A stretch of 64,000 nucleotides of DNA, taken from assembly GCA_039034015.1 (NCBI GenBank), contig JBCCBM010000005.1, forward strand, positions 1 through 64,000. The letters are read 5' to 3'. Made by a program: the position numbers and the translations under genes. Below, in pieces: positions 55,696-64,000 of this stretch (its first letter is position 1; each line of letters opens with the position of its first letter). The notes beneath the pieces were generated by a model, which was given only the letters and a program-made list of their open reading frames with translations, was not told the origin of the DNA and did no database searches. This DNA is from Acuticoccus sp039034015. GTDB taxonomy: Bacteria; Pseudomonadota; Alphaproteobacteria; Rhizobiales; Amorphaceae.

Positions 55696-56190
55696 ATGAA
55701 ATCCATCCGCATCGCAGCCCTTGCTGGCGCGCTTTTGTTTGCCGGCGCTGCCGAGCGCGCGTCCGCCAACAACATTGTTGAGACCGCGTCCGCGGCCGGC
55801 CAGTTCGGCACGCTGCTCGCCGCTGCCGAAGCCGCTGGCCTTGCCGGTGCCCTCGCGGACGGTGGCCCCTTCACCGTCTTTGCGCCAACGGATGCGGCCT
55901 TCGCCGCTCTCCCCGCGGGCACGGTGGAAAACCTCCTCCTTCCCGAAAATCGTGACCAGCTCGCTGCGATCCTTTCCTACCACGTTCTGCCGCGGCGCCT
56001 GGCGTCCAACATGCTGCCCGGCCGCACCATCCACGTGCGCACCATCAAACAAGGCGGTGATCGCCTGCTCGCCGTCACCAAGGCGGGTGGCGCCGTCACG
56101 GTCGACAACGCCACTGTTGTGAGCGCCGACATTGAGGCCGACAACGGCATCATCCACGTCATCGATGCTGTGATGCTGCCGTCCAGCTGA
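55696..56190 (+). CDS. Secreted fasciclin (FAS1)-domain protein
   Basis: 164 residues with signal peptide (MKSIRIAALAGALLFAGAAE, then RASA before NNIVE). One FAS1 domain: FGTLLAAAEAAGLAGAL, the conserved GPFTVFAPTDAAFAALP, YHVLPRRL, and the terminal NGIIHVIDAVMLP. Such single-domain proteins are periplasmic or extracellular and linked to adhesion. It has its own transcription context 107 bp after the importer. Confidence 0.92.
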   Translation: MKSIRIAALAGALLFAGAAERASANNIVETASAAGQFGTLLAAAEAAGLAGALADGGPFTVFAPTDAAFAALPAGTVENLLLPENRDQLAAILSYHVLPRRLASNMLPGRTIHVRTIKQGGDRLLAVTKAGGAVTVDNATVVSADIEADNGIIHVIDAVMLPSS

Positions 56191-56281
56191 TCGCCCCGCC
56201 GCCGCGGCTTGCAAAAGCTGCGGCGGCGACCGATTGTCTCGCGCTCCGGCACCCTCGCCGGTGTGATGTGCGAGTAAAAAC

Positions 56282-57352
56282 GTGCCCCTGCCCGCCGCCG
56301 ACCCGCCTGCCGCCCCCCACCGCGGCCGCGCGATCCCCAAAGGCCCCATCCCGCCCGGCGCGCTGGAGCCAGCGCTCCTCACCGTCTGCCCCGAGCCCGA
56401 CATCCGCCGCGACCTGATGCGCGTCATGATGCGGGACTTCGTGGCCAGCTGGGATGTGCGCGAAAACATCCCCGCCGGCCCGCGCGTCTTCATCACCAAC
56501 CACCAAAGCGCCAGCGACATCACCCATTTTTGCGGCTGGCTCGCAGGCCTCACCGGCTGCCGCGTCGAAATCTTGATGTGGGACGGCCATTTTGACCTCG
56601 ACGCCGCGGGGGTGAGCCGCGCCTTCTTCACCTTCCCGGAAACGGGCGAGCGCTCGGTTTCAAAAATTCTGCGCCCCCGCCCCATCGACCAAAGCAACCC
56701 GCGGGACGTCATCGGCACCTGGCGCTCGATGATCTCCAACACCGCGAATGGGGACGACTGTCTCGCGGTGGTGTGCGCCCGCGGCGAGACCGAAACCTAT
56801 GAGGGCGAGCCCCTCACCGTTATGAGCGCGGCTATCCTGGACGAGATCTTGCGCGCAAACCTTCCCATCACACCGGTGCGTTTTAACTGGGGCGCGCCCG
56901 ACACGCCCGGCCGGCGCAACATGTGGTCGGTCGATTTCGCGCCCCAACATGTTGCCTCCGGCGCCAGCTTGTCCCCCGCCGCGTTGCTTCAGATACCGCG
57001 TGGAAAACAGCGGGAGGCGGTGCTTGATGGCGTGAACGCGCTCACCGTGCCACGGCCGGCCGCCCATTTGGCCGCGGCCGCGCCCCGGGCCAACCGCATC
57101 CGCGCGCTGGCCGAAGAGACCGGCATGGGCCTTACGAAGGCTGCCTTCTGCGACGGCCTTTTCACAACGGCCCCAGAAACCCTCACAGAAGACGGCCGGT
57201 TGTTTGTGGAGCTTGCCACCGTCCCCCGCGCTGGCGACCGGCATGGCGCACACACCTTCATGGGCAAGTTCGCGCGCTGGCTCTCGGACGGTTACGGCCC
57301 CTCCCGCATCCCTCTCAAAGCGCGCTATCCGCTGCTGGACGGGGCGCCGTGA
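56282..57352 (+). CDS. Acyltransferase-like protein (PlsC/LPLAT-type HX4D motif)
   Basis: 356 residues from GTG 56282. VFITNHQSASDITHFCGW contains NHQSASD, an H-X4-D motif like block I of glycerolipid acyltransferases. Further along, CARGETETYEGEPLTV and ANLPITPVRFNWG sit where blocks III and IV are expected, but in diverged form. No membrane helix is evident. The C-terminal part is unassigned. It is coupled to the dipeptidase by GTGA. It could be an unusual lysophospholipid or N-acyl transferase, or an inactive relative. Confidence 0.5.
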   Translation: MPLPAADPPAAPHRGRAIPKGPIPPGALEPALLTVCPEPDIRRDLMRVMMRDFVASWDVRENIPAGPRVFITNHQSASDITHFCGWLAGLTGCRVEILMWDGHFDLDAAGVSRAFFTFPETGERSVSKILRPRPIDQSNPRDVIGTWRSMISNTANGDDCLAVVCARGETETYEGEPLTVMSAAILDEILRANLPITPVRFNWGAPDTPGRRNMWSVDFAPQHVASGASLSPAALLQIPRGKQREAVLDGVNALTVPRPAAHLAAAAPRANRIRALAEETGMGLTKAAFCDGLFTTAPETLTEDGRLFVELATVPRAGDRHGAHTFMGKFARWLSDGYGPSRIPLKARYPLLDGAP

Positions 57353-58392
57353 CGCCGATCTTTGATGGTCACAACGACCAACTGTCCCGCCTTCTGGCCA
57401 ACCCCGCCACAGCGCCCGCCACGTTTGCCCAAAGCCCTGACGCGGCAATTGACGCCCGCCGCGCGGCCCTCGGCGGTTTCGCGGGCGGCCTTTTTGCCAT
57501 CTGGATCCCCTCGCCGGACGCCGCCGTCGACGATTATGCCGCGATGGCCAATGCCCGGTTCGACGTGCCCCTGCCTGACCCGGTGCCCCTCACCGCCGCA
57601 CTTCCACTCGCCCAACGGCAATTTGCAATCCTCCTGTCGCTGGAGCGTGCGGGCCATGTGCGCGTGTGCAAGACCGTCGCCGACATTCGCGCGGCCATCG
57701 CGGCGGGCCAAATTGCCGCCGTTGCCCACATGGAGGGCGCGGAGGCCATCGACCAAGACCTTGACGCCCTTGAGGTGTTTTATGCCGCGGGCCTGCGCTC
57801 CCTCGGCCCCGTTTGGTCCCGGCCCAACATCTTTGGCCACGGTGTCCCGTTTCGCTTTCCAAGCCCACCGGACACGGGCCCTGGCCTCACCGAGGCGGGC
57901 AAGCGGCTGATCAAGCGGTGCGCCGCGCGAAAAATGGTGGTCGACGTCTCCCACCTCACCGAGGCCGGCTTCTGGGATGTGGCGGCACTCACCGATGGCC
58001 CCTTCGTCGCCTCGCACTCCAACGCCCACGCCCTTTGCCCCACCGCCCGCAACCTCACCGATCGCCAGCTGGACGCCATGGCCGAGCGCGGATGCCTCGT
58101 CGGGATCAACTTTGCCACCGCCTTCCTGCGGGCGGACGGGCGAATGCTGCCCCAGGTGCCCCTCACCGCCATCCTCGACCACGCTGAGCATCTGATGGCC
58201 CGCCTTGGCGAAGACCACGTGGCGCTCGGCTCAGACTACGACGGCGCCATCGTGCCAAGCGCCATCGCCAGCGTCGAGCATCTCCAGCGCCTTCCCGATG
58301 CAATGGCGGCGCGGGGCTACGGCGTGGAACTCATCGCGAAGCTGTGTCGCGAGAATTGGCTTCACACGCTTGAAGCGGTCTGGGGGGAATGA
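57349..58392 (+). CDS. Membrane-dipeptidase-type (M19) zinc dipeptidase
   Basis: 347 residues from GTG 57349. First metal pair in FDGHNDQLSRLL, bridging Glu in AHMEGAEAI, histidines in DVSHLTEAGFWD and ASHSNAHALCPTARN, and LGSDYDG near the end: the complete M19 (renal dipeptidase) metal set. It cleaves dipeptides, often with D-residues at the C-side. No signal peptide is seen. The overlap with the acyltransferase-like gene suggests joint function. Confidence 0.9.
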   Translation: MTPIFDGHNDQLSRLLANPATAPATFAQSPDAAIDARRAALGGFAGGLFAIWIPSPDAAVDDYAAMANARFDVPLPDPVPLTAALPLAQRQFAILLSLERAGHVRVCKTVADIRAAIAAGQIAAVAHMEGAEAIDQDLDALEVFYAAGLRSLGPVWSRPNIFGHGVPFRFPSPPDTGPGLTEAGKRLIKRCAARKMVVDVSHLTEAGFWDVAALTDGPFVASHSNAHALCPTARNLTDRQLDAMAERGCLVGINFATAFLRADGRMLPQVPLTAILDHAEHLMARLGEDHVALGSDYDGAIVPSAIASVEHLQRLPDAMAARGYGVELIAKLCRENWLHTLEAVWGE

Positions 58393-58627
58393 CGCGGCGA
58401 TACCGTCGCATGACCGTTCAGCACAGCGACCGTGGGACGGCATGTGCGAGGATGTTCCCTCTCGAAGTCGGCTGTTGCCGACTTCGCGATAAAAGGATGC
58501 CCAAATCGCGTCCGCGAATTGGGTGCGCTCCCCCATCTCGGCGATGTCCAGGTTTGCATGACAGACGGGCTGAAGAAGCCCGACTAACATTCAAACCGCA
58601 TCCAGAGTTGGTCGGGCCGCTGCGGTG
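58393..58627. other. Convergent gap with three stem-loops (possible small RNA or terminators)
   Basis: A 10-bp perfect hairpin CGAAGTCGGC/GCCGACTTCG (58463-58486) is followed by an imperfect 9-bp inverted repeat CAAATCGCG/CGCGAATTG (58502-58521) and a 6-bp hairpin CGGGCT/AGCCCG (58566-58582). No T-runs are present. The dipeptidase (+) and lipoprotein (-) genes converge here. Confidence 0.45.
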
Positions 58628-59206
58628 TCAGATTGTGGCGAGCGTCCAAGCGACAATGTCGTTGGAGATGGCCTGGGCGGCAGCGTTCAAGCCCTCCGCG
58701 GCCTGGTCGGGGCCATCGCCGGGGATGGCAACCTCAGTCTCAAAAATGCGGTCGGCGCGGACGCGGCCATTGGAATCGTTCAGCACTTTGGCCGACACCT
58801 CAATGCGGGCGCGGTTGGTGCCAAACGTTTCGACCTGGAAGGCGCGGATCTCGGTGACCACCTGAAAATTGATCAGCAAACTTTGGCCGGGCAGACCCAC
58901 CGCGCGCACACGGCCAGTGTTTTGGAATGTGTCGAGGAGGACCCGTTGCAGCACCTTTGGCGCCGTGTCCTCAAGCGCCACGGAGGGGTAGTAGGACAAA
59001 GTGATGGGCGTCGGCTTCACCGCAATGCGGTTGCTGCCAAGGGACGCGAGCGCCCGGGGCTCGGGCACCAGGAGTTGAGAGGTGGTGCCGCTGGGGGCGG
59101 CGGGCGTTGCGTCGGCGCTGATCGTGTAGATCGCCTCAATGGCGTTGTCGCTGCCGGCACAACCGGCGAGCGCTGCCATCAGAGTGAGGGCGAGGAGCCG
59201 CATCAT
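58628..59206 (-). CDS. ABC-type transport auxiliary lipoprotein (MCE-system, PqiC/DUF330-like)
   Basis: 192 residues with lipoprotein signal MMRLLALTLMAALAGCAG (lipobox LAGC, Cys16). The mature part has LLVPEPRALASLGSNRIAV, LSYYPSVALEDTAPKVLQRV and LLDTFQNTGRV, the pattern of the ABC_trans_aux family that partners MCE proteins in outer-membrane lipid transport. It overlaps the MCE gene stop by ATGA, so the two are coupled. The membrane and ATPase genes should lie beyond the right edge. Confidence 0.88.
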   Translation of the reverse strand: MMRLLALTLMAALAGCAGSDNAIEAIYTISADATPAAPSGTTSQLLVPEPRALASLGSNRIAVKPTPITLSYYPSVALEDTAPKVLQRVLLDTFQNTGRVRAVGLPGQSLLINFQVVTEIRAFQVETFGTNRARIEVSAKVLNDSNGRVRADRIFETEVAIPGDGPDQAAEGLNAAAQAISNDIVAWTLATI

Positions 59207-62200
59207 CGGCGTTGCGGCCGGTAACGGGGCGCGTCGGACCCGCCAAAGAGGACGCGGCTCGGATTTCGCTCAAAACTCGACACGGCCGTCTCAATCGCTG
59301 CCAAAGTACTCCTGCCTTGGTTGAGCAGGGACCGAAGATCGTCAAGCCCGGTTTGACTGAAGCGCGACAGACCGCCTGCAATAGATTCTGCCCGTGACGC
59401 AAATGCAGCAGCAACGTTACCCACATCATTTGCCGCCGAAGACACATTTGAGACAAGTGATTGAGCCGGGCCGTCAAGCAAGTTGCCCGCACGGTCGATC
59501 AGCAGGCCAACCCGGGACGACGCCGCCTCAAGATTGTTGCCAATCCGCCGGGCCTGGTCGAGCACGTCTTTGATGACGCCCTCCTCGCCGCCAACCGTGC
59601 CAAGGCCATCCGCAAGCCCCCGCGCGGCCGCCACCGCATCATCGATCGCGGTGCCAATCTGGGTGGCCCGGGTGCCGATGGCGGCGGACGCGGTCTCCAC
59701 ATTGCCGATGATGCGGTTGATCGCCTCGGTGTTCACCGCGCTCACCGTGTTGCGCACGCCGCGCAGCGCATCGCCAGCGGTGTCCACAAGGCCGGAAATG
59801 TCGGGCGCCACCTCGCCCAGGCTTTGGGCAAAGCGGGAGGCGCCGGCGATGGCGCTGTCGATCTGATTGACGCGGGCGGAGATGGCCGCTGTCACCGCCT
59901 CCACATTGCGCGCCGCAGCGCCCGCGGTGGTGAGGACGGTGTCAATGTCATCCCGCGCCCCGTCGAGCGTTGCCGACACCCCGCGCACATTGTCGATGAT
60001 CGCGGTGATCGCGGCCGGGTCGATGGCGGTGAGGACGGCGCCAAGATTGTCGACCCCCGGCTCCACCCGCTCCAGAAGCGGAGGGAGACCGGTTGCAAAC
60101 CGGCGCGCCTCCACAAGCGCGGCCTCCGCCTCCAAAAGGCCGCGGGAGAGGACGTCCATCTCGCCGCGCACGCGTGTGGCAATGGCCGCCGCATCCGCAC
60201 TCGCCCGCTCCACCGATTGGACGATCGGCCCGATGCGCGGCGCCTCGGCCGCGAGGGCGGCCGACAGCGTCTCTACATTGTCGACCACGCGGCGCACGGC
60301 CTGTGGGTCGACGGACGAGAGCACGGTGGAGATGTTGTCGATCCCCGGTTCCAGCCGGTTGGCGAGCGTTGGGAGGGTTTGGGCAAAGGCGTCCGCCGCC
60401 CCCACCGCGCGGCCCGCCGCATCAATCGCCTCGGTGAGGACGGGCGTGCGCTCGGCAATGGAGGCGACCACACGGTCGGCCCGCGCGGCAATGCCGTCCG
60501 CCTGGGTGAGGAGGCTTCGCACCGTCTCGCTCTGGCCGCCAAGGGTCGCCGCGAAGGTTTGCGCATCGGTGACAATTGCGCCGACGGCGGCGGGGTCGAC
60601 GGCGCTAAGGACGGTGGAAAGGTTCTCAATCCCCGGCTGCAGCGTGTCGGTGATGGCGGGCAGGCCGTCTACGAAGGCGCCGGCGGCGTCAATGGCGCCG
60701 GTGATTGTTTCCGTGCGGGCCGCGACGCCCTCCACCAACGTGCCCGCGCCCCGGGCCATGCGGTCCACCTCCTGGAGGATGGCGGCCACCCGCGCCCGCT
60801 CGCCCTCAAGGGTGCCGGCAAAGGCAGTGACATCGGTCACAAGCTGCTCGACCGCGGCAGGGTCAATGGCGGTGGCGACTGCGGCCACACGGTCAATGGC
60901 AGGGGCAAGCGCCTCGCCAAAGCCCGGGAGACGGCCGGAGAACGCGCGCGCATCGGCAAGGAGGCCGGCCGCATCCACCACCGCACGGTCAAGGTCGGTG
61001 GCGCGGGAGGCGAGCGTTGTGGCAAGCGTTTCGGCCGCCCCCGCGGTGCGATCGGCGCGCGCCAAAAGCCGGCGCAGCGTCTCGCTCTCGTCGTTGAGGG
61101 TGCCGGCAAAGCCGCGGGCGCTTTCCACAAGCTCTGCCACCGCCTGAGGGTCGATGGCGGCGAGCACCGTGCCGGCGTTTTGAACGCCAGGCTCGATGGC
61201 ATCCACGAGGCCCGGGAGCCGGCCGGCAAAGGCCTCGGCGCTGTCAATGGTTGCGGTGATGGCGGGCGTGCGGGCCGCGACCCCTTCAAGGAGCGTCCGG
61301 GCGCCCTCCGCGCTCGCCTGCGCATCGGCAAGGATTTCTGGCAAACGCGCGCTTTCGGCCGACAGCGTCTGCGCAAAGGCGCCCACGTCGCGGACAAGCC
61401 CGTTCACCGCCTCAGCATCGATGCTCTGGAGCACGGCCGACGCGTTTTCGAGCCCTGGCGCCAGCGTCTCGCCAAAGCCGGGGAGCTGCTCGGCAAGGCT
61501 GGTGGCGGCCACGACCCCGCGGCCCGCCACATCCACGATGGCGCCGATTTGGGGCGCGCTTTCCGCAAGAACGGCCGAGATCGCCTCCGCGTTTTGCGCC
61601 GTTGCCTGGGCGCTTGCCACCAGAGGGGCGATGGCGTCCCGTTGCGCGGCAATGGCGGCGGCAAAATCGGCCACATCGCGCTGGATGGCGGTGAGCGCTG
61701 CGGGGTCGAGGGCGGCAAGGGTGTCGCCGGCCTGGCGCACGCCGGGCTCCAGCGCGGCCACCAAGCGGGGCAGCGGTTCGGCGGCGGCCCGGGCGCTGGA
61801 GAGGGCGGCGGCGCCATCATCCACCAGGGCGGTGAGTTGCGGGGTGCGCTCGGCAAGGGCGCCGGCGATGGTGCGGGCGGCTTCGGCGGTGGCGCGCGCA
61901 TCGGTGATGATGGCCTCAACGGTGGCGCCCTGCTGGGCAAGGCCGCCGGTGATGAGCTGCACCTGCGTCAACACATCATCCACCCGCGCAGGCGTCACGA
62001 CCGCCGCAGCGGCGGCCAACTGGCGGACCGCGGGCGCTGCGTCCGCCGTCAGGCCCCGCACCTCGCCCGCAGCATCTGCAACGTTTTGCGCCGCGCGCGC
62101 CGCATCGGTCACGATGGCGCCGATCTCGCCCTCCCGCGCGGACAGCGTTTCGGCAAGGCTGGCCGCGGCGGTTGTGGTGCGCCGCGCCCCATCGATGGTG

Positions 62201-64000
62201 GCGGTGACGGCCTCACTTTGCCCGCCCAGCACCTCGGCAAAGCCGGCCACATCGCGCGCAATGCCACGCACCGCCTCTGGGTCGACCGCCGCGAGCACCG
62301 CGCCAGCGTTCTCCACCCCCGGCCGCACGCTCTCAACAAGGCCCGGGAGCGCGGCGGCAAAGGTTTCTGTGTCGCCGAGCGCAGCGTTGGCCCGGGTGAT
62401 GGCCGAGCGAATGTCGGGCGCTGCGGCCGACAAGGTGTCGGTCACAGTCGCAACCCCGGCCGCTGCGGTCTGCGCGGAGGTGACCAGCGCGGCAATCGGC
62501 TCGTTTTGTGCAGCAAGGCCCGAGACGAACGACGAGGCATCGTCCACAAGGCGGAACACGGCCTGCGGATCAACGGATTGGAGCACTGTCCCTGCGTTCT
62601 CAAGCCCCGGGCGAACGCTTGCCAAAATCTGAGGCAACTCGGCCGCAAAGGCTTCCGCAGAGCCCAGCGTCGCGTCCGCCCGCGTGATCGCAGATCGGAG
62701 ATTTGGCGCGGCCTCTGCGAGCGTTGCGGTCACAGTTTGCGCGCCCGTCGCAGCGTCGCGCGCGGCGGATAAAAGGTCGGCAATCGGTTGGTTCTGTGCC
62801 GCGAGGCCAGAGGCAAAGCGGGAGGCATCCCCCACCAAATCCTCAACGGCGGCCGGGTCGATGGACGCGAGCACGGTGCCCAGATTGTCAACGCCCGGCC
62901 GCACACTTGCCAGGATCCCTGGAAGTTCAGCCGCAAACGCTTCGGCCGAGCCAAGGGTGGCGTCGGCCCGCGCGATCGCAGATCGGATTTGCGGCGCGGC
63001 CTCTGAGAGCGTTGTTGCCACGGTTTCAACGCCCGTCGCAGCGTCGCGCGCGGCAGCCACGAGGTCGGCAATCGGCTGGTTTTGTGCCGCAAGGCCAGAG
63101 GCAAAGCGAGAGACATCGCCGACCAGCGCCTCGACGGCGGCGGGGTCGATGGACGCGAGCACGGTGCCCAGATTGTCAACGCCCGGCCGCACGCTTGCAA
63201 GAATTCCTGGGAGTTCTGCCGCAAACGCTTCGGCCGAGCCAAGCGTCGCATCGGCGCGCACAATGGCGGAGCGGATCCTTGGCGCGGCCTCGGAGAGCGT
63301 GGTGGTCACCGTTTGCACGCCCGTTGCAGCGTCGCGCGCGGAAGCCACAAGGTCGGCGATCGGCTGGTTTTGTGCCGCAAGCCCGGAGGCGAAGCGGGAG
63401 GCATCCCCCACCAGCGCCTCAACGGCCGCCGGGTCGATGGACGCAAGCACTGTGCCCAGATTGTCTACGCCAGGCTGCACCCTTGCAAGGAGCCCTGGGA
63501 GTTCTGCGGCAAAGGCTTCGGCCGAGCCAAGCGTGGCGTCGGCGCGCGAAATGGCGGAGCGGATTTGTGGCGCAGCTTCGGAGAGCGTGGCGGTCACCGT
63601 TTCAACGCCGGTCGCAGCGTCGCGCGCGGCGGCCACAAGGTCGGCGATGGGGGCGTTTTGCGCTGCAAGGCCGGTGGCAAAGTCCGACGCGCCGGTGACA
63701 AGCGCCGTCACGGCTTCGGGGTCGATGGCGGCGATCACCGTTGCAAGGTCGTCCGCGGCGGGGCGCAGGCCAGCCGTCACCGCGCTGGCGCCCGATGCGG
63801 TGGCCTCCACATCGTCAAAAATCCGGCCGAGCTGGGGCGTGCGCGCGGCAATGATGTTGGCGACCGTGTTGATTTGGTCAGCCGCGGCGCCGGCCGTGTC
63901 GGCCAAGGTGGCGATGGTGTCCGCGCGGGACGAAAGGGCGTCGGTGACGGTGCGAACGCCCGCCACAATGTCGGTCACCGCCTCGGGGTCGATCGCGGCA
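59203..64000 (-). CDS. Giant repeat-containing MCE/MlaD-type protein (C-terminal part, runs off the edge)
   Basis: About 1600 residues are visible; the N-terminus, where an MCE domain would be, lies beyond base 64000. The visible part is almost wholly a chain of about 15 helical repeats of 96 residues, each with F-A-x-x-L-P-G, a PGVDNLGTVLASIDPAAV block and an amphipathic helix rich in Ala. The C-terminus FERNPSRVLFGGSDAPRY is typical of MlaD-type MCE proteins, and the adjacent auxiliary lipoprotein supports this. Usual MCE proteins of this kind have 300-500 residues. Sequence identity between repeats is highest at the right end. It probably forms very long periplasmic coiled-coil bundles. 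A protein of this length is exceptional for the family. Confidence 0.7.
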   Translation of the reverse strand, partial: AAIDPEAVTDIVAGVRTVTDALSSRADTIATLADTAGAAADQINTVANIIAARTPQLGRIFDDVEATASGASAVTAGLRPAADDLATVIAAIDPEAVTALVTGASDFATGLAAQNAPIADLVAAARDAATGVETVTATLSEAAPQIRSAISRADATLGSAEAFAAELPGLLARVQPGVDNLGTVLASIDPAAVEALVGDASRFASGLAAQNQPIADLVASARDAATGVQTVTTTLSEAAPRIRSAIVRADATLGSAEAFAAELPGILASVRPGVDNLGTVLASIDPAAVEALVGDVSRFASGLAAQNQPIADLVAAARDAATGVETVATTLSEAAPQIRSAIARADATLGSAEAFAAELPGILASVRPGVDNLGTVLASIDPAAVEDLVGDASRFASGLAAQNQPIADLLSAARDAATGAQTVTATLAEAAPNLRSAITRADATLGSAEAFAAELPQILASVRPGLENAGTVLQSVDPQAVFRLVDDASSFVSGLAAQNEPIAALVTSAQTAAAGVATVTDTLSAAAPDIRSAITRANAALGDTETFAAALPGLVESVRPGVENAGAVLAAVDPEAVRGIARDVAGFAEVLGGQSEAVTATIDGARRTTTAAASLAETLSAREGEIGAIVTDAARAAQNVADAAGEVRGLTADAAPAVRQLAAAAAVVTPARVDDVLTQVQLITGGLAQQGATVEAIITDARATAEAARTIAGALAERTPQLTALVDDGAAALSSARAAAEPLPRLVAALEPGVRQAGDTLAALDPAALTAIQRDVADFAAAIAAQRDAIAPLVASAQATAQNAEAISAVLAESAPQIGAIVDVAGRGVVAATSLAEQLPGFGETLAPGLENASAVLQSIDAEAVNGLVRDVGAFAQTLSAESARLPEILADAQASAEGARTLLEGVAARTPAITATIDSAEAFAGRLPGLVDAIEPGVQNAGTVLAAIDPQAVAELVESARGFAGTLNDESETLRRLLARADRTAGAAETLATTLASRATDLDRAVVDAAGLLADARAFSGRLPGFGEALAPAIDRVAAVATAIDPAAVEQLVTDVTAFAGTLEGERARVAAILQEVDRMARGAGTLVEGVAARTETITGAIDAAGAFVDGLPAITDTLQPGIENLSTVLSAVDPAAVGAIVTDAQTFAATLGGQSETVRSLLTQADGIAARADRVVASIAERTPVLTEAIDAAGRAVGAADAFAQTLPTLANRLEPGIDNISTVLSSVDPQAVRRVVDNVETLSAALAAEAPRIGPIVQSVERASADAAAIATRVRGEMDVLSRGLLEAEAALVEARRFATGLPPLLERVEPGVDNLGAVLTAIDPAAITAIIDNVRGVSATLDGARDDIDTVLTTAGAAARNVEAVTAAISARVNQIDSAIAGASRFAQSLGEVAPDISGLVDTAGDALRGVRNTVSAVNTEAINRIIGNVETASAAIGTRATQIGTAIDDAVAAARGLADGLGTVGGEEGVIKDVLDQARRIGNNLEAASSRVGLLIDRAGNLLDGPAQSLVSNVSSAANDVGNVAAAFASRAESIAGGLSRFSQTGLDDLRSLLNQGRSTLAAIETAVSSFERNPSRVLFGGSDAPRYRPQRR
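60000..64000 (-). repeat. 288-bp tandem repeats in the MCE-type gene
   Basis: The sequence CAGATTGTC(A/T)AC recurs at 62881, 63169 and 63457, exactly 288 bp apart (96 codons). These three units are nearly identical over their whole length, while units towards 60000 keep only the protein pattern. The array continues beyond the window. The left boundary is approximate. Confidence 0.85.

Noticed and set aside
59461..62772. 1103-codon plus-strand open frame opposite the MCE-type gene
   Set aside because: Gly/Arg/His-rich translation with periodicity inherited from the 288-bp repeats; the minus-strand frame has coherent helical repeats and ends at a coupled lipoprotein start.

Overview
The window is GC-rich DNA from an alphaproteobacterium, most plausibly a marine Hyphomicrobiales- or Rhodobacterales-like lineage. 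The support is: the merged str-S10-spc-alpha translation cluster with adk and secY inside it and no rpsD in the alpha operon; CTTGAC-N17 promoters; a short LID-less adenylate kinase; a class II DAHP synthase; an ScfR-type regulator; and ABC-type MCE lipid transport. No tRNA, rRNA, insertion sequence, integrase or CRISPR array was seen. The species assignment is inference only.

Layout. Bases 1-5563 (+): the end of an N-formylglutamate amidohydrolase-like gene, a polar amino acid ABC importer (binding protein and two permeases, no ATPase gene), then a Cys/Met-type PLP enzyme, a 3-hydroxyisobutyrate-dehydrogenase-like reductase and a nitronate monooxygenase-like flavoprotein. Bases 5672-27877 (-): 30 canonical translation and secretion genes from rpsL down to rplQ. 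Promoter-like and terminator-like sites split this cluster into several transcription units. Five non-ribosomal genes lie at its internal joints: a DUF4189 secreted protein (rpsL/rpsG), a 51-aa one-helix membrane protein (fusA/tuf), a membrane-anchored JmjC/cupin_8 protein and an FkbM methyltransferase (tuf/rpsJ), and a 107-aa four-cysteine secreted protein (rpsQ/rplN).

Bases 28060-37057 (+): a 750-bp gap, then a 2068-aa secreted RTX protein with eight 125-aa DUF11/Ca-binding repeats. Just after its terminators comes a 711-aa protein that joins a P-loop ATPase to a class III nucleotidyl-cyclase-like domain. Bases 37054-45504: gltX, nadE, a small HExxH protein, class II DAHP synthase, a glutathione reductase/gamma-glutamylcyclotransferase pair, a DUF2059 protein and gph.

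Bases 45495-50081 (-): a four-gene, overlap-coupled signalling operon: an ScfR-like HTH regulator with an embedded histidine-kinase-like phosphoacceptor hairpin, a receiver-only response regulator, a small membrane protein, and a sodium/solute-symporter-type sensor histidine kinase. It is divergent from a Tat-exported binding protein and the complete HAAT-type importer livHMGF-like (50294-55588). Bases 55696-58392 (+): a fasciclin protein, an acyltransferase-like protein and an M19 dipeptidase. Bases 58628-64000 (-): an ABC auxiliary lipoprotein and the C-terminal part (about 1600 aa, running off the edge) of a giant MCE-type protein built of 96-aa helical repeats.

The best candidates for undescribed biology are the HTH/phosphoacceptor relay operon, the ATPase-cyclase fusion beside the giant RTX protein, the oversized repeat MCE protein, and the envelope and modification genes embedded in the ribosomal cluster.
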